63,327 bases of DNA, taken from Inhella proteolytica. Its GTDB lineage: Bacteria; Pseudomonadota; Gammaproteobacteria; Burkholderiales; Burkholderiaceae_C. The notes beneath the pieces were generated by a model. The model saw only the letters and a program-made list of their open reading frames with translations, had not been told where the DNA came from and did not search any database. Shown piece after piece: positions 7,888-14,880 of this stretch (positions are counted from its first letter, which is position 1; every line of letters begins with the position of its first letter). Both the position numbers and the translations under genes were made by a program. Where the stretch lies: the NCBI RefSeq assembly GCF_016093275.1, contig NZ_JAEDAK010000022.1, forward strand, positions 1 through 63,327, given 5' to 3'.

Positions 7888-8442
7888 CGCACTTTCTTCT
7901 TCCGGTGGCAACTGCAACGCTGCTGCAAACTGGGCTTGCAGCTCTTTCAGTCGCTGATCGACGCGCGACCATGGTCGTATATTGAACTCGGAGGAGATCA
8001 AATTCAGCAGCGACCGTTCCCTTTGGCTCATCTCCTGATCGAAATTTGGGAGCTCAAGCTCCTGCATTGTGTTATGCCTGTCGTACACAAGTTGTTCCAG
8101 CCCGAAATAGCCGAAACGAATTCCCAGTGCTAAGAACTCCTTGAGGTTTGCACCAACGATGGTGTTGGACGTGTCGCTCATGGGTACGGTCATCACCACT
8201 GGTGAGAAGTCCGTAAATTGACCGTCTAGAGCCAATAAGCCGTAGTGAACTCCGTCGCCGCCAGTTGTGGCGAAGGTAAGTGAATTGAGAGGCGTGCACC
8301 AGTACCCGTAGTTGCGCGGGGGAGCCAGCAAGATGAGGCCGATCGGATCGAAGAAATCGTTCCAATCTGCACTGGCGCATTCCGGATCACTACCCGTGAG
8401 GCCCCAGAGTTTGCGCAGCGTCGAATTGCAGAGGTCGTTCAT
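7882..8442 (-). CDS. cassette ORF 1: SMI1/KNR4 (SUKH)-like protein
   Basis: 186 residues, starting at the ATG six bases inside the attI-like core. The segments FATTGGDGVHYGLLALDG, SPVVMTVPM and IVGANLKEFLALGIRFGYFGLEQL match the pattern of SMI1/KNR4-like proteins, in which TGGDG, PVV and the FLxLG helix are the conserved parts. Family members are often immunity proteins against contact-dependent or polymorphic toxins, but a standalone cassette copy may have another role. It is the cassette nearest the attI-like site, hence the most recently inserted and probably the best expressed one if a cassette promoter persists. Confidence 0.65.
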   Translation of the reverse strand: MNDLCNSTLRKLWGLTGSDPECASADWNDFFDPIGLILLAPPRNYGYWCTPLNSLTFATTGGDGVHYGLLALDGQFTDFSPVVMTVPMSDTSNTIVGANLKEFLALGIRFGYFGLEQLVYDRHNTMQELELPNFDQEMSQRERSLLNLISSEFNIRPWSRVDQRLKELQAQFAAALQLPPEEESAA

Positions 8443-8447
8443 GTGAG

Positions 8448-8510
8448 GCCAAACTTGGTTTTAGAGCGCAACCGCTCCCGATAACACCCGCACCGCGGCG
8501 TAACACCCGC
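8448..8510 (-). other. attI-like integron primary recombination site
   Basis: On the minus strand it reads GTTACGCCGCGG at its upstream end and CTAAAACCAAGTTTGGC at the junction with cassette 1. Recalled class 1 attI1 has GTTACGCCGTGG and CTAAAACAAAGTTAGGC at the equivalent places, so 11/12 and 15/17 bases agree. The core 7-mer GTTTGGC departs from GTTRRRY at one base. A 10-base direct repeat (TAACACCCGC on the plus strand at 8482-8491 and 8501-8510) lies inside and could correspond to integrase-binding direct repeats. No integrase gene is found beside it. Confidence 0.72.
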
Positions 8511-8727
8511 CGAGCGCCATACAAATTCTCTTGACCCATCAACAGCTTGGCTCCAATGGTCAGCTCGTACCAGGCAATTAAAAGTTTGCGAACTACCGTG
8601 GCACGTCGCTCTGCTCGCAAATCCTGCGCTTGAAACGGGGCCAAACCCGTATCCCGTCGACTCGTATCGCTGGAGTCCGCCCGGAAGAGGATGCGGCCAA
8701 GGCCCGGGGCCCCACGCCCTGCGCCGC
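8511..8727. other. noncoding gap between integron remnant and glyoxalase gene
   Basis: 217 bases where a divergent integrase and the cassette promoter should lie. None of the six frames shows IntI patches (no LRHSFATHLL-type or RHxxH-type motif). A minus-strand open frame covers it but starts inside the next gene and has no recognised family. A TTGATG (minus strand) near 8540 is a possible -35 element, without a convincing -10 partner. Confidence 0.5.
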
Positions 8728-9114
8728 TCACTGCCCCTCCGGCGGCTCCCACAGCTCCACCTTGTTGCCCTCCGGGTCGATCACCCAGCCGAACTTGCCG
8801 TACTCGGATTCATCGACCTTGTCCTGCACCTGCACCCCTTCGGCGCGCAGCGCCGCCAACAGGGCGTGCAGGTCCGCCACGCGGTAATTGACCATGAAGG
8901 GGGCGGTGCTGGGGGCGAAGTAGGCGGTGTCGGCCGCGAAGGGGCTCCACACGGTGCTGCCCGCGCCCTGCGGGTTGTCGGGGCCGTTCCAGCGGAAAGA
9001 CGCGCCGCCCCAGGGCTGCACGTCGATGCCCAGATGCTTTTGGTACCAGGCGGCCAGGGCTTTGGGGTCCTGGGCCTTGAAGAAGATGCCGCCAATGCCG
9101 GTGACGCGTTTCAT
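8728..9114 (-). CDS. VOC/glyoxalase-fold protein
   Basis: 128 residues, one complete vicinal-oxygen-chelate unit pair. The N-terminus VTGIGGIFFKAQDP and the C-terminal GKFGWVIDPEGNKVELWEP are classical for the family: IDPEGNKVELW carries the metal-ligand glutamate. The protein probably binds a metal and a small substrate; members include glyoxalase I-like and dioxygenase-like enzymes and antibiotic-binding proteins. The reaction is not predictable. It is monocistronic here, between the integron remnant and a DUF4382 lipoprotein. Confidence 0.85.
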   Translation of the reverse strand: MKRVTGIGGIFFKAQDPKALAAWYQKHLGIDVQPWGGASFRWNGPDNPQGAGSTVWSPFAADTAYFAPSTAPFMVNYRVADLHALLAALRAEGVQVQDKVDESEYGKFGWVIDPEGNKVELWEPPEGQ

Positions 9115-9178
9115 GGGTGGGCTCGCTTGCGGGCGGCTTGCGCCGGGGCAAGGAGCTTAGGGCAGCGACCCGACCGGC

Positions 9179-9200
9179 GGGGCCGGGCTCGCCCGGCCCC
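9179..9200 (-). terminator. strong GC hairpin after the DUF4382 gene
   Basis: GGGGCCGGG (9179-9187) pairs perfectly with CCCGGCCCC (9192-9200) over a CTCG tetraloop, nine bases after the stop codon of the lipoprotein gene in the direction of transcription. There is no T-tract, so it may stabilise or end the transcript. Confidence 0.45.
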
Positions 9201-9208
9201 CGGGGCAC

Positions 9209-10462
9209 TCAGAAGCTGAAGTTGACGACGGTGTGGCCGGTCAGCAGCAGGCCTTGCGTCTTGGCCGTGGCCACGCCGGTGGCGCTGGCCTCCAGGCGCA
9301 GCTTGCCGGCGTCCAGCGGCTGGCCGGCCCAGCTGAAGGAGGTGGCGGTGGGGCTGTAGGCCGTTTGCACCGGCGCGCCCAGGGGCAGGGCGCCGAGGAG
9401 GTACTGGCCGCTGACGGCATCGGCCGTGGCGTAGCCGATCTCCACCGTCGGACCGGCCGTGAGGCTTTGCAGCGCGCGCACGGCGCCGCCGGTGTTGGCG
9501 GTGCTGCCGGCCAGGCTGACGGTGCCGCTGATGTCGGCGCTGAGCAGTGAGACCGGCGTGTTGATGCGCACCGTCTCGCTGCCCACCAGGGTGTGGGCGG
9601 TCGTCACCACCGGCACGCCGGTCATGACCGCGGCCACGCGGCCCGGGGCGGTGATGACGAGCTCGTAGCTGCCGGCCGGCACGGGGTAGAGCACGAAGCG
9701 GCCGCTGGCATCCGGCGGCGTGGCGCGCACCGGCAGGCCACCCTGCTGCACCGAGACAGTGGCGCCCACCATCGCCGGGTTGACGTAGCCGACCACGCGC
9801 AGGCCGGCATCGCCCAGCATGGGCAGGGCGCTGAGCACGGGCTTGAGCAGCAGCTTGCCGGAGTTGCCGGCCTTGACGATGGATTTGCAGGCGTCGAAGT
9901 CGATCGCCAGATCGGCCACCTGATTGGCGGCAACGTCGAGGTTCAGGTTGATCTTCAGGCCGGACTGGGTACCGCTCGGGGTGTCGAGCGCGCGCTCGCC
10001 GCCGCCGCCCACGGGCTGGGCGGCATTGGCCAGGGGGTTGGCGCTGCTGTTGGGCTCCAGCACCAGGCGCAGCTGCTGGTAGCGCCCGGCCGGCAGGGCC
10101 ACCTGGCCCAGCTCGGCCAGGGCGCCATTGGTGAGCGCCAGCAGGTCCAGCCGGCGCGGGGTGGGCAGGTTCAGGTCCACCCAGCCCGTGGCGCTTTCAT
10201 CGGCCGTGCTGCTCGCGTGCACGCGCACCTTGCTGACGGTGACAAAGACCTTCTCGTAGCCGCAGGACGGCGCGTCGGTCAGGTACACGCGCAGGCTGCC
10301 CATGCTGGCCCCGGGCCCCGGTGGCGCGGGCGGGGTGGGCAGCGAGGCCGAGACCCCGCCGCCGCCACAGGCAACCAATGTGAGCACTGCGACCAGCGCG
10401 GCCGTGGTGGACGGCAGAGCCAGGCGGGCGGCTGCCGGAGCGGGTGCGGGCAGATGGGGCAT
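9209..10462 (-). CDS. DUF4382 domain lipoprotein
   Basis: 417 residues. A lipobox LVACGGGG in a hydrophobic N-terminal helix marks an exported lipoprotein. After a proline-rich linker, the DUF4382 domain begins at MGSLRVYLTDAPSCGYEKVF and includes TVSKVRVH, DLLALTNG and LPAGRYQQLRLVL. The C-terminal half has a carboxypeptidase-regulatory-like fold segment (SGRFVLYPVPAGSYELVI). The role is unknown: related proteins sit on the cell surface and may bind ligands or carbohydrates. There is no coupled neighbour. Confidence 0.85.
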   Translation of the reverse strand: MPHLPAPAPAAARLALPSTTAALVAVLTLVACGGGGVSASLPTPPAPPGPGASMGSLRVYLTDAPSCGYEKVFVTVSKVRVHASSTADESATGWVDLNLPTPRRLDLLALTNGALAELGQVALPAGRYQQLRLVLEPNSSANPLANAAQPVGGGGERALDTPSGTQSGLKINLNLDVAANQVADLAIDFDACKSIVKAGNSGKLLLKPVLSALPMLGDAGLRVVGYVNPAMVGATVSVQQGGLPVRATPPDASGRFVLYPVPAGSYELVITAPGRVAAVMTGVPVVTTAHTLVGSETVRINTPVSLLSADISGTVSLAGSTANTGGAVRALQSLTAGPTVEIGYATADAVSGQYLLGALPLGAPVQTAYSPTATSFSWAGQPLDAGKLRLEASATGVATAKTQGLLLTGHTVVNFSF

Positions 10463-10669
10463 GGCGGGTCGGTGGACAGTCGAACACGCAGGCAGGTTAG
10501 GCAGGGCCCGCGAGCGGGTCTGTCAGCGGCAGCCCTGAAGCCTTGTAGGACGAGCGCGCAAGGCCGGGCTACTGACGAAAGCGCAACAGCCGCCAGCGGC
10601 AGGGCACCCAGCGCTTCAGGCGCTGAAGGCGCACGCTCAAGCCAAGTTCACGCCAAGTTGGGGGGCGTA

Positions 10670-11650
10670 TCAGGCCAGCTTCAAGCCCGGCTGCAGCGCA
10701 CGGCTTTCGCGGTCGTGCAGTTCCACCACGGCGCACAAGCTGGGGTGCACTTCGCCGGAGCCCAAGGTCTCGATCCAGCGGCAAGCGGCGTAGCCGGCGG
10801 CAGCTTGTTCGTACCGGGCCACCCATTGCGCACGCAGGGGCAGGCGCGAAGGATGCACGGGCCAGACCCCGGGCCGCGGGCGCAAATGCTCGGTCATGCC
10901 GATGCGCCAGGGCTTGGCGCTCAGGCGGGCGCGGAAGCAGCGCTGGTTCTGGCACATGCGCACGTACAGCGGGTCCGCGCCCACGCTGTCGAAGAAGGCC
11001 TTCACCTCAGGTGCCAAGGGGTCAAAGCCCTGATGGGTGGCCAGCAGACGCCATCCATTCGGCGTGGCGTACACACGCACAGCCCAGGCCGGGTGCCGGG
11101 CCAGGAAGTCCAGCAGGCGCGCCCGTGTCCATTGGGCCGGGCCGCCCCTTGCGGCACTCAGCAAGCGGCGAAGCCAGCGGGTCAGTGGCGCTGCCAGGAG
11201 CAGGGCGAGGGCCGCGAGGCCCGCCGCCAGCACCTTGTGTTGCAGGTACCAGCCCATTGCCACAGCCAGGGTGGTCAGCACCAACCACACCACAAGCCCA
11301 TCGCGAATGGGGTGTCGCGGCTCGAAGTCGATGTCGGCGAACAGGGCATGAGGTGAATTGAGGCAGCGCGCCCCGTAGGAGTTGCGGGTAACAACCTCCT
11401 CACCCTGCCGGCTCACCACCTCCTCGCGGATGGGGACGCCAACCGCCCCGTTGTAGGCCAGCTTGCGCTCGCGGCGCTCCAGCGTTTCACCGGCCAGGCT
11501 GCGCGCCAAGGCCGCGGCAACCCGCGCGTCGGCCATGGCCTGCGCGTCCTCCACGCTCTGCATGGACCAGCCGAAGCGACGCAGGGTCAACTGGCGCTTG
11601 CCTGTGCGGTGAATGACGCGGGCCTCGGCCCAGTGGTCAGGAACGATCAT
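10670..11650 (-). CDS. conserved protein of unknown function with central membrane segment
   Basis: 326 residues. It opens with HWAEARVIHRTGKRQLTLRR and has ADARVAAALARSLAG, YNGAVGVPIREEVV and NSYGARCLNS; similar proteins occur widely in proteobacteria without known function. Two hydrophobic stretches around residues 120-160 (VVWLVLTTLAVAMGWYL and LAAGLAALALLLAAPL) suggest a hairpin membrane anchor, with both flanking parts in the cytoplasm. Its ATG overlaps the upstream zinc-ribbon gene stop (ATGA at 11647-11650), so they are coupled. It is likely the last gene of a three-gene unit with the S4 protein. Confidence 0.75.
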   Translation of the reverse strand: MIVPDHWAEARVIHRTGKRQLTLRRFGWSMQSVEDAQAMADARVAAALARSLAGETLERRERKLAYNGAVGVPIREEVVSRQGEEVVTRNSYGARCLNSPHALFADIDFEPRHPIRDGLVVWLVLTTLAVAMGWYLQHKVLAAGLAALALLLAAPLTRWLRRLLSAARGGPAQWTRARLLDFLARHPAWAVRVYATPNGWRLLATHQGFDPLAPEVKAFFDSVGADPLYVRMCQNQRCFRARLSAKPWRIGMTEHLRPRPGVWPVHPSRLPLRAQWVARYEQAAAGYAACRWIETLGSGEVHPSLCAVVELHDRESRALQPGLKLA

Positions 11651-12051
11651 GTGGGTGGGGCTTGTGCGCCGCCCTTCGGTTCCTGGCCCACAGCGACCGC
11701 GAGCAGACCCAGGCCCGCCACAAAGAGCAGCGCGCTCCAGGCCAGATCCACAAGTCTGAGCGTGAGCTTGAACCAGACCGATCCGCCAAACATCAGCGCC
11801 AGCCCCAGGCAGGCCAAGACTTTGCGCAGGAGTGGCAAATCCTCGAACTGCCGCGAGAGATCTGCCCAGTTGGCCCGCGCAATCGCCGGCTCAGCCGGCC
11901 GAGGCACACGCTGCCGCACCAGCAGGTCTTGGACTTCCGCACCTCGCGGTCGGGCCGGAAAGCCGCAGGCCCCGCAAGCCATGGCCGCACCGGGGTTGGC
12001 TTCATCGCAGGACAGGCAGCGCCAGCGATAGGGCAGGCCCCGGCTGTTCAC
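11647..12051 (-). CDS. zinc-ribbon membrane protein, unknown function
   Basis: 134 residues from GTG 12051, chosen because the frame further upstream is antisense to the S4 gene and GTGAAC is preceded by GGAG/GAGAGA. The N-terminal RCLSCDEANPGAAMACGACG forms a four-cysteine zinc ribbon of the RanBP2/rubredoxin-like sort. Two adjacent hydrophobic helices lie near the C-terminus (LACLGLALMFGGSVWF and LAWSALLFVAGLGLLAVAV). It stands between the S4 gene (gap 4 bases) and the unknown gene (4-base overlap). A link to RNA or ribosome quality control through the S4 neighbour is only suggested by position. Confidence 0.7.
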   Translation of the reverse strand: MNSRGLPYRWRCLSCDEANPGAAMACGACGFPARPRGAEVQDLLVRQRVPRPAEPAIARANWADLSRQFEDLPLLRKVLACLGLALMFGGSVWFKLTLRLVDLAWSALLFVAGLGLLAVAVGQEPKGGAQAPPT

Positions 12052-12055
12052 TCTC

Positions 12056-12286
12056 TCACTGCTCCGGATCCCCATCCACCACCCGCAGCGCCGCCGCGCC
12101 CAGCTGCACCACATCCCCGCTGCGCAGCTTGCGCCCGCGCCGGGTTTCCACTTCGCCATTGACCTGCACCAGGCCATCGGCAATGACGGCCCGCGCCAGT
12201 TCGCGCTGGCCGTTCAGGTCGGCGGCCTTGATCAGGGCTTCGAGGGTGATGTGGTCGCCGCGCAGGGGAAAGGTGTCGGGGTTCAT
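12056..12286 (-). CDS. S4-domain RNA-binding protein (YbcJ/RqcP-like)
   Basis: 76 residues, essentially one S4 domain: ITLEALIKAADLNGQRELAR, then VIADGLVQVNGEVETRRGRKLRSGDVV, the signature of the YbcJ/YaaA-type small S4 proteins. Such proteins bind structured RNA, often ribosomal. The ATG at 12286 is chosen because the preceding residues are an antisense shadow of trhO. It is the first gene of the minus-strand cluster and is divergent from trhO with only 48 bases between starts, so the two promoters must overlap. Confidence 0.85.
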   Translation of the reverse strand: MNPDTFPLRGDHITLEALIKAADLNGQRELARAVIADGLVQVNGEVETRRGRKLRSGDVVQLGAAALRVVDGDPEQ

Positions 12287-12334
12287 GGGCGCAGTATCCG
12301 GGTGTGGCGGCGGCGGGCTCGGACAATCCCCGTC

Positions 12335-13180
12335 ATGCCCAGCCCCGAAGCCCCCGCCCTGCTGCACAGCAGCTTCTACCGCTTCCACCCGCTGGCCGAC
12401 CCGGCCGCCGCGGCCGAGCAGGTGCGCGCGCTGGCGCAGGGCCTGCGCGGCCCCATCGTGCTGGCGGCTGAGGGCATCAGTGGCGCGGTGGCCGGCACGC
12501 CCGCGGCCGTGGCCGCCTTCGAGGCGGCGCTGCAGGCCTGCGGCCTGTTCGGGCCGCGGCCCCTGGTGTTCAAGCACAGCCCCTGCCGCACGCCACCCTT
12601 TGGCCGGCTCAAGGTCAGCGTGAAGCCGGAGATCGTGGCCCTGGGCCTGCCGCAGGCGCAGGCGCTGCCGGTGCCCGATGAGCACGATGACTCGCATCTA
12701 TCGCCCCAGGCCTGGCGCGAGCTGCTGGCACGCGGCGACGCGGTGCTGCTGGACAACCGCAACAACTTCGAATGGCGCCTGGGCCGCTTCCGGGGTGCCA
12801 CCGACCCCAGCGTGCACCACTTCCGCGACTTCGTGGCCTACGTGGAAGCGCACGCGCCGCAATGGCGCGCCGAGAACCGCCCGGTGGCCATGTACTGCAC
12901 CGGCGGCGTGCGCTGCGACAAGACCGCGCCCTGGATGCGCAGCCTGGGCCTGCAGGTGTTCCAGCTGGACGGCGGCATCATGAATTTCTTCCAGGCCTTG
13001 CAGGACGAGGAAGGGGCGGCCCAGCGCGACTGGGAGGGCGAGTGCTTCGTGTTCGACAAGCGCATTGCCCTCGACCCCCGGCTGCAGGAAACCGGCACCC
13101 CGCCCGAGGCGGTGTTCGACCCCACGCACCCCGACGAAGCCTGGCGCCTGGCGCGCGCCCGCCGCCTGGATGACGCCTGA
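12335..13180 (+). CDS. trhO: tRNA uridine(34) hydroxylase / rhodanese-domain protein
   Basis: 281 residues. An N-terminal ferredoxin-like domain contains IVLAAEGISGAVAGT and KHSPCRTPPFGRLKVSVK. The rhodanese domain includes DNRNNFEWRLGRFRGA and the active-site cysteine loop MYCTGGVRCDK, followed by QLDGGIMNF. TrhO uses oxygen to form 5-hydroxyuridine at position 34 of tRNA. The length is slightly shorter than E. coli YceA because the C-terminal cysteine-rich tail is missing. It overlaps the pseudouridine synthase gene by 11 bases, joining two RNA-modification genes in one transcript. Confidence 0.92.
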   Translation: MPSPEAPALLHSSFYRFHPLADPAAAAEQVRALAQGLRGPIVLAAEGISGAVAGTPAAVAAFEAALQACGLFGPRPLVFKHSPCRTPPFGRLKVSVKPEIVALGLPQAQALPVPDEHDDSHLSPQAWRELLARGDAVLLDNRNNFEWRLGRFRGATDPSVHHFRDFVAYVEAHAPQWRAENRPVAMYCTGGVRCDKTAPWMRSLGLQVFQLDGGIMNFFQALQDEEGAAQRDWEGECFVFDKRIALDPRLQETGTPPEAVFDPTHPDEAWRLARARRLDDA

Positions 13181-14120
13181 AGCCTTCCGCCCCGCCCCAC
13201 GCGCCGGCCTGAACGCCAGCCAGGTGCGCGCCGGCGGCGGGCCTTACCGGGATGTGCTGGCCTTCTTGCAGGCGCGCTTTCCGCAGGCCCTCGATTGGCC
13301 GCAGCGCCTGCTGGCCGGCGAGGTGCTGGACGCCGCCGGCCGGCCGGTGCACGCCCAGAGCCCCTGCCCGCCCGGCACCCTGCTCTGGTACTGGCGCCAG
13401 CCGCCGCAGCCGGAAGCACGCGTCCCCTTCGAGCTGACGCTGCTGCACCAGTGTGAGCGCCTGCTGGTGGTGGACAAGCCGCCCTTCCTCGCCGTCAGCC
13501 CCGCCGGCCGGCATGTGCAGGAAACGGTGCTGGTGCGCCTGCAGCAGCAGCTGGGCCTGCACGACCTGACGCCGCTACACCGCCTGGACCGCGACACCGC
13601 CGGCGTGCTCGCCTTCTGCGTCCAGCCCGCGCACCGCGATGCCTACCAGGCGCTGTGGCGTGAGCGCCGGGTGCACAAAGTCTACGAGGCCATCGCGCCC
13701 TGGCGCGAAGACCTGACCCAGCCCTTCACCGCCCGCCACCGCCTGGTGGAACCGAAGGACGCGCGCTTCCACCAGATGCAGGTGGCGGCAGGCGAGCCCA
13801 ACTCGGAAACCGAGGTGGCGCGGCTGCAGGAGATCGACCCGGCCCTGGTGCCCGGCGCTCCAGCGGGCGCGCGCCTGGGCCTGTACCGGCTGACCCCGCA
13901 GACCGGCCGCAAGCACCAGCTGCGCGCACAGATGGCGGCGCTGGGCCTGCCGATCGTCAACGACCGCGTCTACCCCGTGCTGCAGCCCGAGGGGCCGGAT
14001 GACTTCGGGCGGCCGCTGATGCTGCTGGCGCGGGCGCTGCGGTTTGTGGATCCGCTGGATGGGCGGGAGCAGGGCTTTGAGAGCGGACATGCGCTGCCCC
14101 TGGGCCGCAACGGGGATTGA
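13170..14120 (+). CDS. RluA-family pseudouridine synthase
   Basis: 316 residues. The catalytic motif HRLDRDTAGVLAFC with its conserved Asp is present, along with ERLLVVDKPPFLAVSP and a C-terminal GRKHQLRAQMAALGLPI. There is no separate S4 domain. This type isomerises uridine in 23S rRNA or tRNA; the exact site is not predictable (a tRNA/rRNA RluA-type or YqcB-like enzyme). The start at 13170 overlaps the trhO stop region and gives the normal N-terminus; upstream in-frame sequence is trhO shadow. Confidence 0.9.
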   Translation: MTPEAFRPAPRAGLNASQVRAGGGPYRDVLAFLQARFPQALDWPQRLLAGEVLDAAGRPVHAQSPCPPGTLLWYWRQPPQPEARVPFELTLLHQCERLLVVDKPPFLAVSPAGRHVQETVLVRLQQQLGLHDLTPLHRLDRDTAGVLAFCVQPAHRDAYQALWRERRVHKVYEAIAPWREDLTQPFTARHRLVEPKDARFHQMQVAAGEPNSETEVARLQEIDPALVPGAPAGARLGLYRLTPQTGRKHQLRAQMAALGLPIVNDRVYPVLQPEGPDDFGRPLMLLARALRFVDPLDGREQGFESGHALPLGRNGD

Positions 14121-14140
14121 CTGGCAGGTCCTCAACCATC

Positions 14141-14162
14141 AAACTAGTCAGCAAACTAGTTT
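14141..14162 (+). promoter_or_regulatory. operator candidate of toxin-antitoxin pair 1
   Basis: AAACTAGT (14141-14148) is repeated as the perfect palindrome AAACTAGTTT (14153-14162), with 12 bases between repeat starts, about one DNA turn. It lies 12 bases ahead of the antitoxin ATG, which is the usual place for autoregulatory binding by a Phd/YefM-type antitoxin. Confidence 0.7.
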
Positions 14163-14174
14163 GAAAGGACCACC

Positions 14175-14429
14175 ATGGATGCATGGCCCGTACAAGACGC
14201 CAAGGCACGCTTCAGCGAATTTCTGGAGGCCTGCCTGTCCGAAGGCCCGCAGATGGTGACCAAGCGCGGCGCCGAAGCCGCCGTGCTGGTGCCGGTGCAG
14301 GAATGGCGACGCCTGCAGATGGCCGCCCGCCCCTCACTCAAGGCCTTGCTGCTGGCCGACAGCGCGCGCAGTGAAGCCCTGGTGCCGCCACGCGGGCGTG
14401 CCAAGCGACGCCCGCCGCAACTGCCTTGA
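14175..14429 (+). CDS. type II antitoxin, Phd/YefM family
   Basis: 84 residues. The N-terminal WPVQDAKARFSEFLEACLSEGPQMVTKRGAEAAVLVPVQEW is the Phd/YefM DNA-binding and dimerisation fold; the basic C-terminal tail (PRGRAKRRPPQLP) would wrap the toxin. AAAGGA precedes the ATG. The antitoxin neutralises the PIN-domain toxin encoded 15 bases downstream and probably represses the operon through the ACTAGT palindromes just upstream. Confidence 0.9.
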   Translation: MDAWPVQDAKARFSEFLEACLSEGPQMVTKRGAEAAVLVPVQEWRRLQMAARPSLKALLLADSARSEALVPPRGRAKRRPPQLP

Positions 14430-14444
14430 GACCGCAGAGGCGCC

Positions 14445-14855
14445 ATGTACCTGCTGGACACCCACATCGTTTCCGAACTGCGCAAACCCAAGCCCCATGG
14501 GGGTGTGCTGGCCTGGCTGCAGGCCACGGACGACGCGCAGCTGTTCCTCTCCGCCGTGACCCTGGGGGAGATCCAGGCCGGCATCGAAATCACCCGCGAG
14601 CAGGACGCCGCCAAGGCCCTGGACATCGAAGCCTGGCTGGCGCAGCTGGCCCAGGCCTACAACGTCCTGCCTATGGACGCTGCGGCTTTCCGGCAATGGG
14701 CGCGCCTGATGCACCGCCGTTCGGACACCCTGTACGAAGACGCCATGATTGCCGCCACCGCCATCACCCGAGGGCTGACGGTGGTGACGCGCAACGTGGC
14801 CGACTTCAAGGCCTTGGGCCTGGAGGTTTTGAATCCGTTTGATGTGCGTTCTTGA
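14445..14855 (+). CDS. VapC-type PIN-domain toxin
   Basis: 136 residues, normal for VapC/FitB-type toxins. Acidic catalytic residues of the PIN domain are visible: Asp5 in YLLDTHIVSELRK, Glu in LSAVTLGEIQAGI, and the Asp in YEDAMIAATA, with a final N-V-A-D-F motif. It is probably a magnesium-dependent endoribonuclease acting on tRNA or rRNA. It is paired with a Phd-type antitoxin, a combination common in this family. Both genes look intact. Confidence 0.9.
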   Translation: MYLLDTHIVSELRKPKPHGGVLAWLQATDDAQLFLSAVTLGEIQAGIEITREQDAAKALDIEAWLAQLAQAYNVLPMDAAAFRQWARLMHRRSDTLYEDAMIAATAITRGLTVVTRNVADFKALGLEVLNPFDVRS

Positions 14856-14880
14856 GGGCGCTCGAGCGGGCTGAGCGCCC

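Larger units (their letters stand above)
6364..8510 (-). mobile_element. integron remnant: attI-like site plus four gene cassettes, no integrase seen
   Basis: Four short AT-richer ORFs, all read on the minus strand, are separated by imperfect palindromes bounded by GTTRRRY/RYYYAAC core sites. In transcription order the array runs attI-like site (8448-8510), ORF 7882-8442, attC 7816-7887, ORF 7441-7812, attC 7366-7434, ORF 6751-7335, attC 6737-6796, ORF 6428-6730 and a degenerate attC candidate 6364-6437. Each start codon lies just inside its core site, as is normal for gene cassettes. A divergent integrase gene would be expected on the plus strand above 8510, but only about 200 bases separate the attI-like site from the next gene and none of their frames resembles IntI. 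Confidence 0.8.

Noticed and set aside
8511-8727. Search for an integrase or remnant beside the attI-like site
   Set aside because: No frame contains IntI motifs; reported only as an absence.
8390-8752. Minus-strand ORF with a patch resembling a transposase C-terminus (VVRKLLIAWYELT)
   Set aside because: It starts inside the glyoxalase gene and runs through the attI-like site; the similarity is too short to be reported as a gene or transposase remnant.
9593-11356. Plus-strand ORF of 587 residues opposite the DUF4382 lipoprotein and its neighbour
   Set aside because: Gly/Ala/His-rich shadow without motifs; it crosses two well-supported minus-strand genes.
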